64,000 nt of DNA from Acidimicrobiaceae bacterium (GTDB lineage Bacteria > Actinomycetota > Acidimicrobiia > Acidimicrobiales > Poriferisodalaceae). Where the stretch lies: assembly GCA_002722565.1 (NCBI GenBank), contig PBMG01000020.1:62001-126000 (forward strand), read 5' to 3'. Numbering within the stretch: position 1 is the stretch's first letter; every line of letters begins with the position of its first letter. The notes under the pieces were generated by a model. The model saw only the letters and a program-made list of their open reading frames with translations, made no database searches and was not told where the DNA came from. Made by a program: the position numbers and the translations under genes. Shown here piece after piece: positions 8,469-17,215 of the stretch.

Positions 8469-9335
8469 TTATCCGCCAACGGTGGTTTCGATTAACCGGC
8501 TATCCACGATTGATGCGTTCCGTTTTGGGAGATGGTTGACGCGGTAGTCCTCGTAGTCAGTGAACATTGAGAGCATTCTTGAACGACTTAGGTAGTGATA
8601 TATCAGCGCTTCATCCCATAGTTCGTCAGAAGGCCCGATGAGGGTAGCTACGGGAAAGGCGCGCCAGGTGATTTTAACGCCGGCCCGTTCTGCATATAGG
8701 TCCGTCACTCCTTTTCTGTATTCCTCGTAGCCCTGTGCTCCTGACATGTTGTCAACTCCGCCGTTTGGTTTTGTGGTGCCGGCTAGGCGAACCAGATTCA
8801 GCATGTCGGTTGGTTGTTCTGCGTCACGGTTGTTGATTTCGTTGACTCGCGGGTCTTTGAATAAGCCGGGTTGTTCAATTATTGGGTCCGCTGGTAGGGA
8901 CGCGTTGAGGTGCAGCGGATATCCCTCTGGTTTTTCGTTGACGCATTCAATTAATCGGCTATTTACGAGTGCTCCAGACCGATATTTCAAAAGTTCTTGA
9001 TAGTCGGAGTCAGTGATCATTTCGATAAAAGACCGTCGGGATCGATACTGAGGGACCAATAGGTAGTCCCAGTCTTCGCCTGTCGAGGCGAAGAAACATG
9101 AGTTGACGTCGTTGAGATAGAGGGGAGAGTGTCCGGTCTCGAGGCGGTTCGCTATGGGTGGTACTCCTGCGATGTAGTGACCGAAGTAACAGTCGCGTCC
9201 GCTGGTCGTTTCTAAGCCTAGGTTCGGGTCGGCTACGTCACGAAACTTAAGCAAGTTGATCATCGCGACTGGCTCGTCGGGATCCCGGTCACGCATTGAT
9301 TCAACAGCTTGGTCTGTTAATTCGACGTAGTTCAT
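8469..9335 (-). CDS. Tandem DUF1330-like protein
   Basis: A 288-residue cytoplasmic protein made of two related halves. The first (residues about 1-130) has PVAMINLLKFRDVADP followed by GRDCYFGHYIAG; the second (about 145-288) has PTDMLNLVRLAG followed by GAQGYEEYRKGV. Both match the pattern of DUF1330, a small ferredoxin-like (dimeric alpha+beta barrel) domain that normally occurs as a 95-130 residue single copy. A fused pair would make an intramolecular dimer. No catalytic residues are known for the family. The gene stands alone, convergent with nitroreductase 2; a short GGCGG/CCGCC hairpin around its stop (8462-8477) may help end transcription. Confidence 0.75.
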   Translation of the reverse strand: MNYVELTDQAVESMRDRDPDEPVAMINLLKFRDVADPNLGLETTSGRDCYFGHYIAGVPPIANRLETGHSPLYLNDVNSCFFASTGEDWDYLLVPQYRSRRSFIEMITDSDYQELLKYRSGALVNSRLIECVNEKPEGYPLHLNASLPADPIIEQPGLFKDPRVNEINNRDAEQPTDMLNLVRLAGTTKPNGGVDNMSGAQGYEEYRKGVTDLYAERAGVKITWRAFPVATLIGPSDELWDEALIYHYLSRSRMLSMFTDYEDYRVNHLPKRNASIVDSRLIETTVGG

Positions 9336-9508
9336 CTTCGGTTTCTTTCATGAAGTTTTTGACCCATTTTCTTTAGGTCAGTTCAGGGTTCATTGTCTAG
9401 GAACAAATATGTTTGGTCTTAAAGTAGCTGCCAAAGTTGCTTCCTGAATTTTCTATAAGAATTGCTCCCACTGGCCATCTTTTTGCGTCGAACAGGAAAT
9501 AGTGCTGC

Positions 9509-10741
9509 ATGGCTTCTTTTCGGATTAATGAATTACAGTTGACGATCGCTGTTCTATTGGCAGTTTGTGTTGTCGCCAGTGCATGTTCGAGCCAAGAGGC
9601 AGTTAGCACGCCGACTATTCAAACAACAGCCGCCCACACCAACACAGAAGACACAACCACCCCGCCGACCACCCAAACAACAGCCGCCCACACCCACACA
9701 GAAGACACAACCACCCCGCCGACCACCCAAACAACAGCCGCCCACACCCACATAGATCTTCAGGCAGGGTCTTATTTAGGCAATTATTCAATTTCTAATG
9801 TCGTATTTGGTACTCAGACAACAGTGACGGTGTCGGGCAACACGCGAACAATCGTCACGAACGCTTTGCCAAATCATGAAACTGGGTTGTTCCCAAACTC
9901 AGGCAACCCGAATACCATCTCGGCTCAATCAAATAGGTATGAGTACCCCACGAACCCCGCCTATAGGGGTGCTGCGGCTGAGGTGCATGTGCCAGGTGTA
10001 GCAGTAAACGGCGTCAAGTTTGAGCCGGGAACCGCAGAAACCGTGACTTGTGTGACCGGTGAGACATACCGGGTTGAAGGACTACAAGACACCTTCAATC
10101 TTGGTATGGACTTCAATAACGCACACGTGCAGCCAACTGGTGCGTACCACTATCACGGGTTATCTGAATTGCTCGCTGAGGTACACGGTCACTCCGGAGG
10201 AGAACTGGTCCATGTCGGCTTCGCGGCGGACGGTTACTTGATCTACATATCAACTACTGACACTTATAAGCCGAGCTACCGACTTACGGCCTCTTTAAGA
10301 ACGGGCAGCGATTGTCGGGTAAGCCTCGGCGGCCGACAGGGCTCAAATGTAGTTGTGGGAGGCACAACCCCCGATGGTACTTATACGTCTGATTGGGAAT
10401 ACATCTCGGGGCATGGCGAGCTAGATGAATGCAATGGAACGTTCATTGAAGATCAATACATTTATGTCATTACCATCGAGTTCCCCTTCATCAGCCGTTG
10501 CTTAAACGGCGAATTCAGCGAGGCTCGGCCTTCAGGACCCAATTCCCAGCGACCGCTAAGAGGCAGTTCAGAATCAACGTTAGGTCAACCGAATTTAGCT
10601 TTGGCTGCGACGCAACTCGGCGTGACCGAAGAGCAGCTTCGAGTAGCGTTGGGTCCCCCTCCCCCAGATATCGAAGCTGCAGCTTCTTTACTTGGGGTCA
10701 GCCCGGGTGCCCTACGAGCTGCTTTAGATGGCAGTCGCTAA
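9509..10741 (+). CDS. YHYH-domain lipoprotein
   Basis: A 410-residue secreted protein. Residues 1-25 are a signal peptide ending in VVASAC, with Cys26 the likely lipidated residue. Residues about 35-85 are a Thr/His/Pro-rich linker encoded by 54-bp tandem repeats. Residues about 180-330 form a YHYH domain (GAYHYHGLSE near residue 212 and GFAADGYLIY downstream), a family of unknown function found in marine and biofilm-related bacteria. The C-terminus has two copies of a short helical motif (AATQLGVTEEQLRVAL and AASLLGVSPGALRAAL), seen in Ca-binding and surface proteins. The His-rich pockets suggest metal binding, which is inference. Monocistronic, convergent with the DUF805 gene. Confidence 0.85.
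   Translation: MASFRINELQLTIAVLLAVCVVASACSSQEAVSTPTIQTTAAHTNTEDTTTPPTTQTTAAHTHTEDTTTPPTTQTTAAHTHIDLQAGSYLGNYSISNVVFGTQTTVTVSGNTRTIVTNALPNHETGLFPNSGNPNTISAQSNRYEYPTNPAYRGAAAEVHVPGVAVNGVKFEPGTAETVTCVTGETYRVEGLQDTFNLGMDFNNAHVQPTGAYHYHGLSELLAEVHGHSGGELVHVGFAADGYLIYISTTDTYKPSYRLTASLRTGSDCRVSLGGRQGSNVVVGGTTPDGTYTSDWEYISGHGELDECNGTFIEDQYIYVITIEFPFISRCLNGEFSEARPSGPNSQRPLRGSSESTLGQPNLALAATQLGVTEEQLRVALGPPPPDIEAAASLLGVSPGALRAALDGSR
9620..9752 (+). repeat. 54-bp in-frame tandem repeat, about 2.4 copies
   Basis: Copies start at 9620, 9674 and 9728, exactly 54 bases apart, each opening with CAAACAACAGCCGCCCACAC. The unit encodes 18 residues rich in Thr, His and Pro (QTTAAHTHTEDTTTPPTT) in the linker of the YHYH lipoprotein. 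The copies differ at one base (AAC for CAC in the first), so the array is recent or homogenised and may vary in copy number between strains. Confidence 0.95.
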
Positions 10742-10749
10742 TTCCTTAG

Positions 10750-11181
10750 TTACCGAATGATGTCGTTTGTTTGTTGCGGCGGTTCTGGTTCGGTGTCACT
10801 GCTGGCTGTCGTGATTCCACCTTGCGTGCCTAGATCTCCCCATTCGTTTGTTTCTACAGAACTGGGCTGAACAAGCCAATACAGCAGAACCAAATTACCG
10901 AAGGGGACAAGACCAAGTAGGAGCCATGTTCCTTTTCGACCCATGTCATGCAGGCGACGCACTCCTAATGCGATCGACAACCACACGTAGGCAATGAAAT
11001 AAACAATCTCCGGTCCAATCTGATCGGTATCAAGCTCCAAAATGGCAGCAAAGATACCCCCAAGAACAAAGAACACCAGCGGGTGGAGAAGAAATGGCCA
11101 CCAATAGGCGGGTCGCGACGAGCGGCCCCGAAAATCTCCGAAACGTCGCCAAGATTCGACGTAATAATTTAAAACTTTCAT
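10750..11181 (-). CDS. DUF805 membrane protein
   Basis: A 143-residue inner-membrane protein with about three to four hydrophobic segments. The hallmarks of DUF805 are present: a YYVESWRRFGDFRGRSSRPAYWW start and the LGVRRLHDMGRKGTWLLL segment, followed by LVLLYWLVQPS and a polar tail. The start is set at ATG 11181, which has GAGG seven bases upstream; a TTG four codons earlier would read through that ribosome site. Function of the family is unknown. The stop lies nine bases from the stop of the convergent YHYH lipoprotein gene. Confidence 0.88.
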   Translation of the reverse strand: MKVLNYYVESWRRFGDFRGRSSRPAYWWPFLLHPLVFFVLGGIFAAILELDTDQIGPEIVYFIAYVWLSIALGVRRLHDMGRKGTWLLLGLVPFGNLVLLYWLVQPSSVETNEWGDLGTQGGITTASSDTEPEPPQQTNDIIR

Positions 11182-11306
11182 TTCAAACCTCAAGAATCAG
11201 TTGATCAGACCTTAGGCCAACAGGTCAGAGAAAATTTGACCCCGTGTCACTGAATAGTTTTGACCTCAAGTACTCGGGGCCAAATCTTTACTCTCCAATT
11301 TCAGAG

Positions 11307-11663
11307 CTATAACGCCATCAACATTGTGACCGTAATAGCGATAGTCATAACGGCGCCGATAACACGGAACGCACCAAGAGGTGCTTTCGACCAATCTTGT
11401 CCTGTTGCTGAGTCTGCGAGTTCGGATGGCATGTCTTTTCTTAGTGCTTGGAACTGTGCCATTTGACTATCCGTGCTGAGAAGTAGCAGAAGGTTCACAC
11501 CGAGAATGGCGAAAACCATCATCGGGCGCTTGCCATCAAGATGATCGGCGCCAAAAACAATTGTGGCCACTAGCGCGCTTGAACTTAGAGAATAGTTTCG
11601 CCAGCTCGATCGCAGATTTGCTGCATTGCTTTCCACCATTGCATTGAAGTCAGAAAAATTCAC
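11307..11663 (-). CDS. Small hypothetical membrane protein
   Basis: A 118-residue protein starting at GTG 11663, preceded by a strong AAGGAG ribosome site. It has three predicted hydrophobic stretches: around residues 27-42 (SSALVATIVFGAD), 48-63 (MMVFAILGVNLLLLLS) and 98-118 (LGAFRVIGAVMTIAITVTMLMAL). I do not recognise a family. It lies on the same strand as the DUF805 gene, 126 bases upstream, in a cluster of small membrane genes. Confidence 0.7.
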   Translation of the reverse strand: MNFSDFNAMVESNAANLRSSWRNYSLSSSALVATIVFGADHLDGKRPMMVFAILGVNLLLLLSTDSQMAQFQALRKDMPSELADSATGQDWSKAPLGAFRVIGAVMTIAITVTMLMAL

Positions 11664-11797
11664 GGTTCTCCTTAGGAATGTGTTGTAGAAAAACTAGACG
11701 ACAGTTACCTGCCATCCGACCATCCTTGAAAGTTCAACTCCGAAACAACTCGCAGCCGCTTTGTTTTGCCCACCTGATCTAGGCTCGCCAAGGAATT

Positions 11798-11824
11798 AGG
11801 AGTTGAATTTCACAAGGAACTCCT
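11798..11824. promoter_or_regulatory. Inverted repeat upstream of enoyl-CoA hydratase gene
   Basis: AGGAGTT (11798-11804) and AACTCCT (11818-11824) are perfect 7-bp arms 13 bases apart, centre to centre about two helical turns. It lies 59 bases before the enoyl-CoA hydratase ATG in a 219-bp divergent gap, the place expected for an operator. It could also be a chance hairpin. Confidence 0.35.
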
Positions 11825-11882
11825 CGTTGCCTACCCACCAGCGAATCATTGTTTGCTGGGTTGACATTAGTGAAGGTGCAAA

Positions 11883-12695
11883 ATGACAGTTCGTATCGAA
11901 AAGTCAGGGTCGGTCTGGACTGTCATTCATTCCCGCCCGGAAGCACGCAACGCTATGGACAGCGACAGTGCAGAAGCGCTCTACCAGGCATTCCTTGAAT
12001 TCGAGAATGATGAGGATGCGAACGTCGCAGTTTTTTGGGGTGAGGGCGGCGCATTTTGTGCGGGTTGGGATCTGAAGCAGGCGGCTTCGTTAGAAGAACC
12101 AAATCCTTTGTCTGATTTAGCAATTCCCGCGGACGGAGGAGATAACGGTGATGGAAGTGACATTCCGATGGGTGCCATGGGACCAAGCCGTCTCGAACTC
12201 AATAAGCCAGTAATAGCTGCAGTCGCTGGTCCCGCGGTGGCCGGCGGAATGGAATTAGCGCTTTGGTGTGATTTCCGAGTTATGGAGGAATCTGCTTATC
12301 TCGGTGTGTATTGCCGTCGTTGGGGAATCCCACTCATCGATGGCGGGACGGTGCGTCTACCCCGTCTAGTTGGTGAGGGAAGAGCTTTGGAACTCATATT
12401 GACGGGGCGGCAGGTGATGGCTGAGGAGTGCGAGCGTCTCGGCTTGTGTGAATACGTGGTGGCTGACGGCCAAAGCCGAGACAAAGCTGAGGAGTTAGGT
12501 CATCAAATTGCGGCATTCCCGCAACTATGTGTTCAGGCTGATCGAAGATCAGTTAGAAAGCAACATGGGCTGTCCGTTAGAGATGCGCTGACCCAAGAGT
12601 GGTACAACAGTCGCTCAGTGCTTGAAGCCGAAGGTATTGCCGGCGCAAACCGTTTCTCGTCAGGTGAAGGACGTCACGGAGAGTTCGACCAATAA
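11883..12695 (+). CDS. Enoyl-CoA hydratase/isomerase family protein
   Basis: A 270-residue crotonase-fold protein. It has the substrate-binding HSRPEARNAMDSD segment, the first oxyanion-hole loop EGGAFCAGWDLK (near residues 52-63), the second oxyanion region VIAAVAGPAVAGGMELALWCD (near 107-127) and the Glu-bearing WGIPLIDGGTVRLPRLVG segment (near 143-160). Acts on acyl-CoA substrates in the cytoplasm; hydration, isomerisation or another crotonase reaction cannot be separated. GAAGGTG upstream of the ATG is the likely ribosome site. First gene of a plus-strand run with the VOC protein and methyltransferase behind it. Confidence 0.9.
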   Translation: MTVRIEKSGSVWTVIHSRPEARNAMDSDSAEALYQAFLEFENDEDANVAVFWGEGGAFCAGWDLKQAASLEEPNPLSDLAIPADGGDNGDGSDIPMGAMGPSRLELNKPVIAAVAGPAVAGGMELALWCDFRVMEESAYLGVYCRRWGIPLIDGGTVRLPRLVGEGRALELILTGRQVMAEECERLGLCEYVVADGQSRDKAEELGHQIAAFPQLCVQADRRSVRKQHGLSVRDALTQEWYNSRSVLEAEGIAGANRFSSGEGRHGEFDQ

Positions 12696-12741
12696 TGAGG
12701 GCTGCTACAACTTCGGCCGGTCTTCGACTAGTGGGTACCCT

Positions 12742-13119
12742 TTGACTGAACAATCAGGTCGTGTCGAACGAATCGACGCCATAACTTTGGCGACCGCCAA
12801 CATGCCAGCTTCACTGACATTTTATGAGGCCTTGGGTTTTGTCATCTCATTCGGAGACAGTTCTTCTTCGTTCATTACTTTGGAGTCAGGAAGCTGTTTT
12901 GTAAATCTTTGGGAGGTAGAAGTTTCCGCTCTGCCAACGCGTTGGTGGGGTCGCACAATTTTTCATGTCGACAATGTGGATCTCGTATATCAGCGTGCAA
13001 TAGCGGCTGGACTTTCCCCCGAAGATGAACCTAGAGATGCTCCTTGGGGAGAACGATTCTTCGCGATTCAGGATCCATCAGGTCACGATCTAAGTTTCGC
13101 TAAGAAAATCAGAAATTAG
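12742..13119 (+). CDS. VOC superfamily (glyoxalase/dioxygenase-like) protein
   Basis: A protein of about 125 residues with one vicinal-oxygen-chelate module pair: RIDAITLATANMPASLTFYEALGF at the start, then TIFHVDNVDLVYQRAIAAG and WGERFFAIQDPSGHDLSFAKK at the end. It resembles stand-alone glyoxalase/bleomycin-resistance proteins. The reading frame stays open upstream into the enoyl-CoA hydratase gene (to ATG 12622), but that would overlap by 74 bases; TTG 12742 starts just before the conserved core and is my choice, with low certainty. Cytoplasmic; substrate unknown; the downstream methyltransferase starts 17 bases later. Confidence 0.75.
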   Translation: MTEQSGRVERIDAITLATANMPASLTFYEALGFVISFGDSSSSFITLESGSCFVNLWEVEVSALPTRWWGRTIFHVDNVDLVYQRAIAAGLSPEDEPRDAPWGERFFAIQDPSGHDLSFAKKIRN

Positions 13120-13135
13120 AATATTGAGGAAGTAA

Positions 13136-13795
13136 GTGGCGAACGAAGAATCAACAGATTCCGATCCTTTCAAAGATCCACGCTATGCAGGGTTTCCGTC
13201 TGGCTTCTTTGACAGAGTCGATCAATCACCTGATCAAACTTTTTACTCAGAACCAAGGATTGTCACTCATATTGACCCCGGCGCAATCGCTGCCGTCGGT
13301 GCGTTCTACCAAGAACTCAATCTAGGAGGGAGTGTTTTAGACATTATGAGTTCTTGGGTAAGTCACTTCGTCAACGCTCCGAACAACTTGGTCGCACTCG
13401 GAATGAACGCAACTGAACTAGCGGAGAATAAACAAGCGACTTCTTGGGTCCAACATGATTTAAACCTCGATCCGAAGCTCCCTTTCGAAAACGAAAGTTT
13501 TGACAGTGTTGTCTGTTGTGTATCCATTGATTACTTGGTTCGCCCCCTTGAAGTTTTTGATGAAATCCATCGTTGCTTGAAGAGCGGCGGAGTTTTCGCA
13601 AACACTTTTTCTAATCGGTGCTTCCCAACCAAAGCAATACGAGGCTGGAGTCAGACTGACGATCGCGGTCATGTGTCCATTGTTGGGGAGTACTACCGGC
13701 TGACCGGGCCGTGGAACAACGTTCGCGCCGAGCTTCGAACTTCGCCTTCTGTTCCGGGGGATCCGTTATTCGCCGTTTGGGGTTTCAAAAACTAG
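13136..13795 (+). CDS. Class I SAM-dependent methyltransferase-like protein
   Basis: A 219-residue protein with GTG start preceded by GAGGAAG. The Rossmann-type motif I is the unusual GGSVLDIMSSWVSHF form (near residues 64-78), a pattern seen in a small methyltransferase branch of plants, cyanobacteria and marine bacteria. Later motifs LPFENESFDSVVCCVSIDYL (near 114-133) and RCLKSGGVFANTFSNRCFP (near 146-164) are typical of Methyltransf_11. The substrate is unknown. It is in line with the enoyl-CoA hydratase and VOC genes, spaced 17 bases, so cotranscription is likely. Confidence 0.82.
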   Translation: MANEESTDSDPFKDPRYAGFPSGFFDRVDQSPDQTFYSEPRIVTHIDPGAIAAVGAFYQELNLGGSVLDIMSSWVSHFVNAPNNLVALGMNATELAENKQATSWVQHDLNLDPKLPFENESFDSVVCCVSIDYLVRPLEVFDEIHRCLKSGGVFANTFSNRCFPTKAIRGWSQTDDRGHVSIVGEYYRLTGPWNNVRAELRTSPSVPGDPLFAVWGFKN

Positions 13796-13898
13796 GGCGT
13801 ACGGGCCGAAAAGTTGATGCACATCTCTTACCTAAGAAGGTCAAACGGTGGGTCAGCATGCACAGCTATCGTTAGTCCACCAGAAATAGGGGGTGACT

Positions 13899-14306
13899 TT
13901 GTCCGGAGAAGAAGCGAAGGAGTTAGTTCGGCACATCATGGAAGATGGCTTCAACAAGCAGGACTTGTCAGTCGTCGAAGCCTCATTCACAAATGACTAT
14001 GTGCGTCACGGGTACGGCGGCCCATCGGCTGGTTCTCTCGCCGAACACATCGAATCGCTTAAGGCATACCACTCGTCATTAACAGATGCCCGATTCGAAA
14101 TTCAACAAATGGTTAGTGATGGATCGTCGGTAGCGGTGAGATACATATTGAGGGGTACCCACACCGGAACGTTCATGGGAGTACCTGCCTCAGGCAATGA
14201 AGTTGAGCGCCACGCAGTGGCAATCTTCACCATCGTTGAAGGGAAAGTGACCGAAGGACACATAGTGAGTGATAGTGGCGGTTTATTAGAACAACTGTCT
14301 AAATAG
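13899..14306 (+). CDS. SnoaL-like (NTF2-fold) ester cyclase/polyketide cyclase family
   Basis: About 135 residues. ELVRHIMEDGFNKQDLSVVEASFTNDYVRHG followed by GSLAEHIESLKAYHSSLTDARFEI and a HTGTFMGVPASGNEVE strand are the signature of the SnoaL-like small NTF2-fold proteins. Residues in this fold form a deep hydrophobic cavity and act on polyketide- or terpene-like molecules, but many members have no known function. I place the start at TTG 13899, five bases behind an AGGGGG ribosome site; the GTG at 13893 overlaps that site. Stops nine bases from the convergent F420-type oxidoreductase. Confidence 0.8.
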   Translation: MSGEEAKELVRHIMEDGFNKQDLSVVEASFTNDYVRHGYGGPSAGSLAEHIESLKAYHSSLTDARFEIQQMVSDGSSVAVRYILRGTHTGTFMGVPASGNEVERHAVAIFTIVEGKVTEGHIVSDSGGLLEQLSK

Positions 14307-14314
14307 CTCGTCGT

Positions 14315-15334
14315 TTATCCGAGCAATAACTTTTCGATTTGCGCACCTTGTTCTTCTGCTTCTTGAGGGTCGATTGCCCACATAGGCGGTTTCACGCACA
14401 TTGAACTTGCATGTTGAGCAATGTTCTCAATTTCTTCACCGACCTCATCTCGAGTTCCGCAAACTGCAAATGTTTTTGCGGCCTCCAAAGGGACCATGTC
14501 AAGACAGCTTTCTAAGGGCAGCGATCGACGCGCTTCAACCAAGGTGTCGAATAAGGCTCCGAAGCCGTGAGCTTCAAAATAGGATCGATAGCTAGGGATT
14601 GACGCATAGAACGCGACATTGCCTCGAGCTCGTCGAGCTGCAACTAGCGGATCTGAGTCAATCGAAGCTGTCAACCACAGTTGTATTTGTAGTTCGTTTG
14701 GATCGCGTCCAGATTTAGCTGCACCGCGTCGAAGTGCAGGCAATGCTCGTTCCTCTAACCACCATCGCGACCATATTGAATGCCCTATGAAACCATCTGC
14801 TGTTTCGCCCGCTAGTTCACACAATTTTTCACGGAGCGAAGCAACCCATATAGGTATTGGTCGCACGTTGGAACCAAAATTGGGATGCAGGCCCTCAAAC
14901 GACAATTGGTAGTGCTCGCCTTCATAATCGGGAATTGATGGAGCTTCGTTTACGGCTGCGTCGAAAACAAGCCGAAGAATTTCGATTACCTCACGGGTTC
15001 GGCCAATCGGGGGACCAAAATCTTGACCAAAATAATCCTCGGTCCACGTCTGCGGTGCCGTACCTAACCCAAGGGTGAATCTTCCGTTGCTAATTTGATC
15101 AAGCTCGAGGGCAGCACAAGCTGTTTCGAAGGGTGAACGAACAAATGCCATTGCTATGCCAGTTTCTAATTCCAGCGACGTGGTGGAGGCCGCCGCCACT
15201 GCCAAACTGGCCCACGGAGGTCCATACACCTGGTTACCAATAACCCCCGTATAGCCGCGTTGTTCTAGGTCTCTACTTCGAGAAGCGATCGTAGAGGCGT
15301 CACCTCGGCCGATTGGGGCCCAGCAATTCAACAT
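14315..15334 (-). CDS. LLM-class (F420-dependent type) oxidoreductase
   Basis: A 339-residue luciferase-like TIM-barrel protein: VIGNQVYGPPWASLAVAAASTTSLELETGIAMAFVRSPFETACAALELDQISNGRFTLGLG has the family hallmark around residues 38-98 and IPIWVASLREKLCELAGETADGFIGH follows near 165-190. In actinobacteria such proteins mostly use F420H2 or F420, others FMNH2. Here the cofactor is inferred. It is a single-gene minus-strand unit, about 64 bases from the deacylase gene on the same strand, and may be cotranscribed with it. Confidence 0.88.
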   Translation of the reverse strand: MLNCWAPIGRGDASTIASRSRDLEQRGYTGVIGNQVYGPPWASLAVAAASTTSLELETGIAMAFVRSPFETACAALELDQISNGRFTLGLGTAPQTWTEDYFGQDFGPPIGRTREVIEILRLVFDAAVNEAPSIPDYEGEHYQLSFEGLHPNFGSNVRPIPIWVASLREKLCELAGETADGFIGHSIWSRWWLEERALPALRRGAAKSGRDPNELQIQLWLTASIDSDPLVAARRARGNVAFYASIPSYRSYFEAHGFGALFDTLVEARRSLPLESCLDMVPLEAAKTFAVCGTRDEVGEEIENIAQHASSMCVKPPMWAIDPQEAEEQGAQIEKLLLG

Positions 15335-15397
15335 GAATTGGGTTCTTTAATCACGAAACAACATTGGGTCTAGTGAATGGCTATTTGCAAATTGGGT

Positions 15398-17125
15398 TCA
15401 CCGACGTCCACGAATTAGGCGACCCGGACGCGCTCCTGTGAATTCGTCGTCTTTTCTAACGATTTCACCAGCAACAATGGTTGCTTTATACCCAGTTGAC
15501 TCCTGTAAGAGTCGCGGCGCACCGGTAGGAAGGTCATACGCCATTTCCGGAGCAAACAGTGCCAGATTGTCATAGTCGATGACGTTTATGTCAGCCCGTT
15601 TTCCGACTTCAAGAGTGCCGCGATCCCCCAACAAGCCGTAAATCTCCGCTGTGTCATGCGTCATTAATTTCACCGCATCTTCAATTTTCATCTTGGGGCC
15701 ATTGGTTCGATCACGAGTCCAATGGCTCAACATAAAGGTAGATGTGGATGCGTCGCAGATGAGGCGGCAATGTGCACCGCCGTCAGAGAGACTCCAGAAA
15801 GCTCCATGGTGGTTCAGGCGTTCATAAGTTGGATCGAGAGTATGTTCAGCAAAGTCTGCAAGAGGGAAGAAAATTAATCCTCTTCCATCATTAGCTAGGA
15901 GAACGTCGTATGCGTATTCATATGGGTCCCTATTCTCTTTCTCGGCGCGGGCTCCGATCGAATCTTCGGGCTTAGGCTCATAATCGGGATTACCCAACAA
16001 CGGATACATCTTGTGAAAACCGTGGGCCACATCGTGGTTGAAACGCCCGGTGTACCCAGTCGTCTCGCTCAAGATCTGTTGTTTCACAGCTTCTTTGGAG
16101 AGTTCCTTCACGAGTTGCGCATGTTGATGCGTCGCTGCTAATTCCAAATACGTGGGATGCATCTTGAACGGGTGTAATGATGTTTCAAGTCCAAACAGCA
16201 GTCCCGCCGGACGGCCAGCTACTTGCGCTATTACCTTGCCATTACCTTCGATGGGAGCTGATGAGAGTTCAAGAAGATCACGCCATTGTTGCGGGTGGTT
16301 GTCTGCTTGATTGAGGGCATAAGTGACAGTTAGCCCGTATTCGCTAGCTAATTCACGCATCCAGTCGATATCGGAACCGAAGTTGCCTTCAAGACCTCCG
16401 AGCCCGATATCTGACGCGACCTCTACAACTCCTCCACCGGCTTCGGCTACGGCTTGGCCCATTGCTATGAGTTCATCAGCTCCAGCAAAGGTCCCGGGTA
16501 CAGGCTCACCATCAAGGGCTCGATGCAGCATTGTTCGAGAGGAGGTGAATCCGAGCGCTCCAGCTTCAATTCCCTCTTGGACAATCTTTGCCATAGCTAC
16601 TAAATCGTCTGGCGTTGGGTCCTCATTTCGAGCGCCTCTTTCACCCATGACATATGCCCGCACCGACCCGTGAGGCACTTGCGTCGCGATATCCATGACT
16701 CTTGGCATTTCCTCCAAGGCATCTAAATATTCCGGGAATGTTTCCCAGCTCCAATCGATACCTTCAGACAGCGCAGCTCCTGGAATATCTTCGACGCCTT
16801 CCATAAGTTGGATGAGCCAGTCATGACTGTCTGGTCGAGCAGGTGCAAACCCAACACCACAGTTACCAAACACGGTCGTAGTAACTCCGTGGAAAGACGA
16901 GGGACTCATATCGGGATCCCAAGTGGCTTGGCCGTCATAGTGAGTGTGCACATCAACAAATCCTGGCGTCACTAAATGATCGCTGGCATCAATTTCCGTT
17001 TGACCTTGGCCCACACCAGTTCCTATGGCTGAAATAAGGCCGTTATCGATAGCGATATCAACTTCTTGAGCTTCGTTTCCAGTGCCATCTATGACTTTGC
17101 CAGATCTGATTACGATGTCATGCAT
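15398..17125 (-). CDS. N-acyl-D-amino-acid deacylase (D-aminoacylase type amidohydrolase)
   Basis: A 575-residue amidohydrolase of the D-aminoacylase branch. VDVHTHYDGQATWDP (near residues 58-72) supplies two metal-binding His; FGNCGVGFAPARP (near 86-98) is the family Cys loop; later SLSDGGAHCRLICDAS carries the active-site Asp. The enzyme would free D-amino acids from N-acyl derivatives in the cytoplasm, which fits the D-carbamoylase further on in the window, though the link is inference. Start ATG 17125 has GAGGGG at ideal spacing. It could equally act on another N-acyl or dihydropyrimidine-like substrate, since the amidohydrolase fold is broad. Confidence 0.85.
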   Translation of the reverse strand: MHDIVIRSGKVIDGTGNEAQEVDIAIDNGLISAIGTGVGQGQTEIDASDHLVTPGFVDVHTHYDGQATWDPDMSPSSFHGVTTTVFGNCGVGFAPARPDSHDWLIQLMEGVEDIPGAALSEGIDWSWETFPEYLDALEEMPRVMDIATQVPHGSVRAYVMGERGARNEDPTPDDLVAMAKIVQEGIEAGALGFTSSRTMLHRALDGEPVPGTFAGADELIAMGQAVAEAGGGVVEVASDIGLGGLEGNFGSDIDWMRELASEYGLTVTYALNQADNHPQQWRDLLELSSAPIEGNGKVIAQVAGRPAGLLFGLETSLHPFKMHPTYLELAATHQHAQLVKELSKEAVKQQILSETTGYTGRFNHDVAHGFHKMYPLLGNPDYEPKPEDSIGARAEKENRDPYEYAYDVLLANDGRGLIFFPLADFAEHTLDPTYERLNHHGAFWSLSDGGAHCRLICDASTSTFMLSHWTRDRTNGPKMKIEDAVKLMTHDTAEIYGLLGDRGTLEVGKRADINVIDYDNLALFAPEMAYDLPTGAPRLLQESTGYKATIVAGEIVRKDDEFTGARPGRLIRGRR

Positions 17126-17215
17126 TGAGTTCCCCTCTCACTCATTCTGGATTCTATTGAATGCAGCCGAAAACTTCTTGGCGACGGGTGCTTACAAGAG
17201 ATCTAGAGTTATGGC

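Noticed and set aside
9554-9751. Gly/Cys-rich frame on the minus strand over the 54-bp repeats
   Set aside because: It is the mirror of the repeat region of the YHYH lipoprotein, with no ribosome site and no other support.
9620-9752. CRISPR-like array
   Set aside because: Units are directly adjacent without variable spacers and translate in frame as a linker; there are no cas genes.
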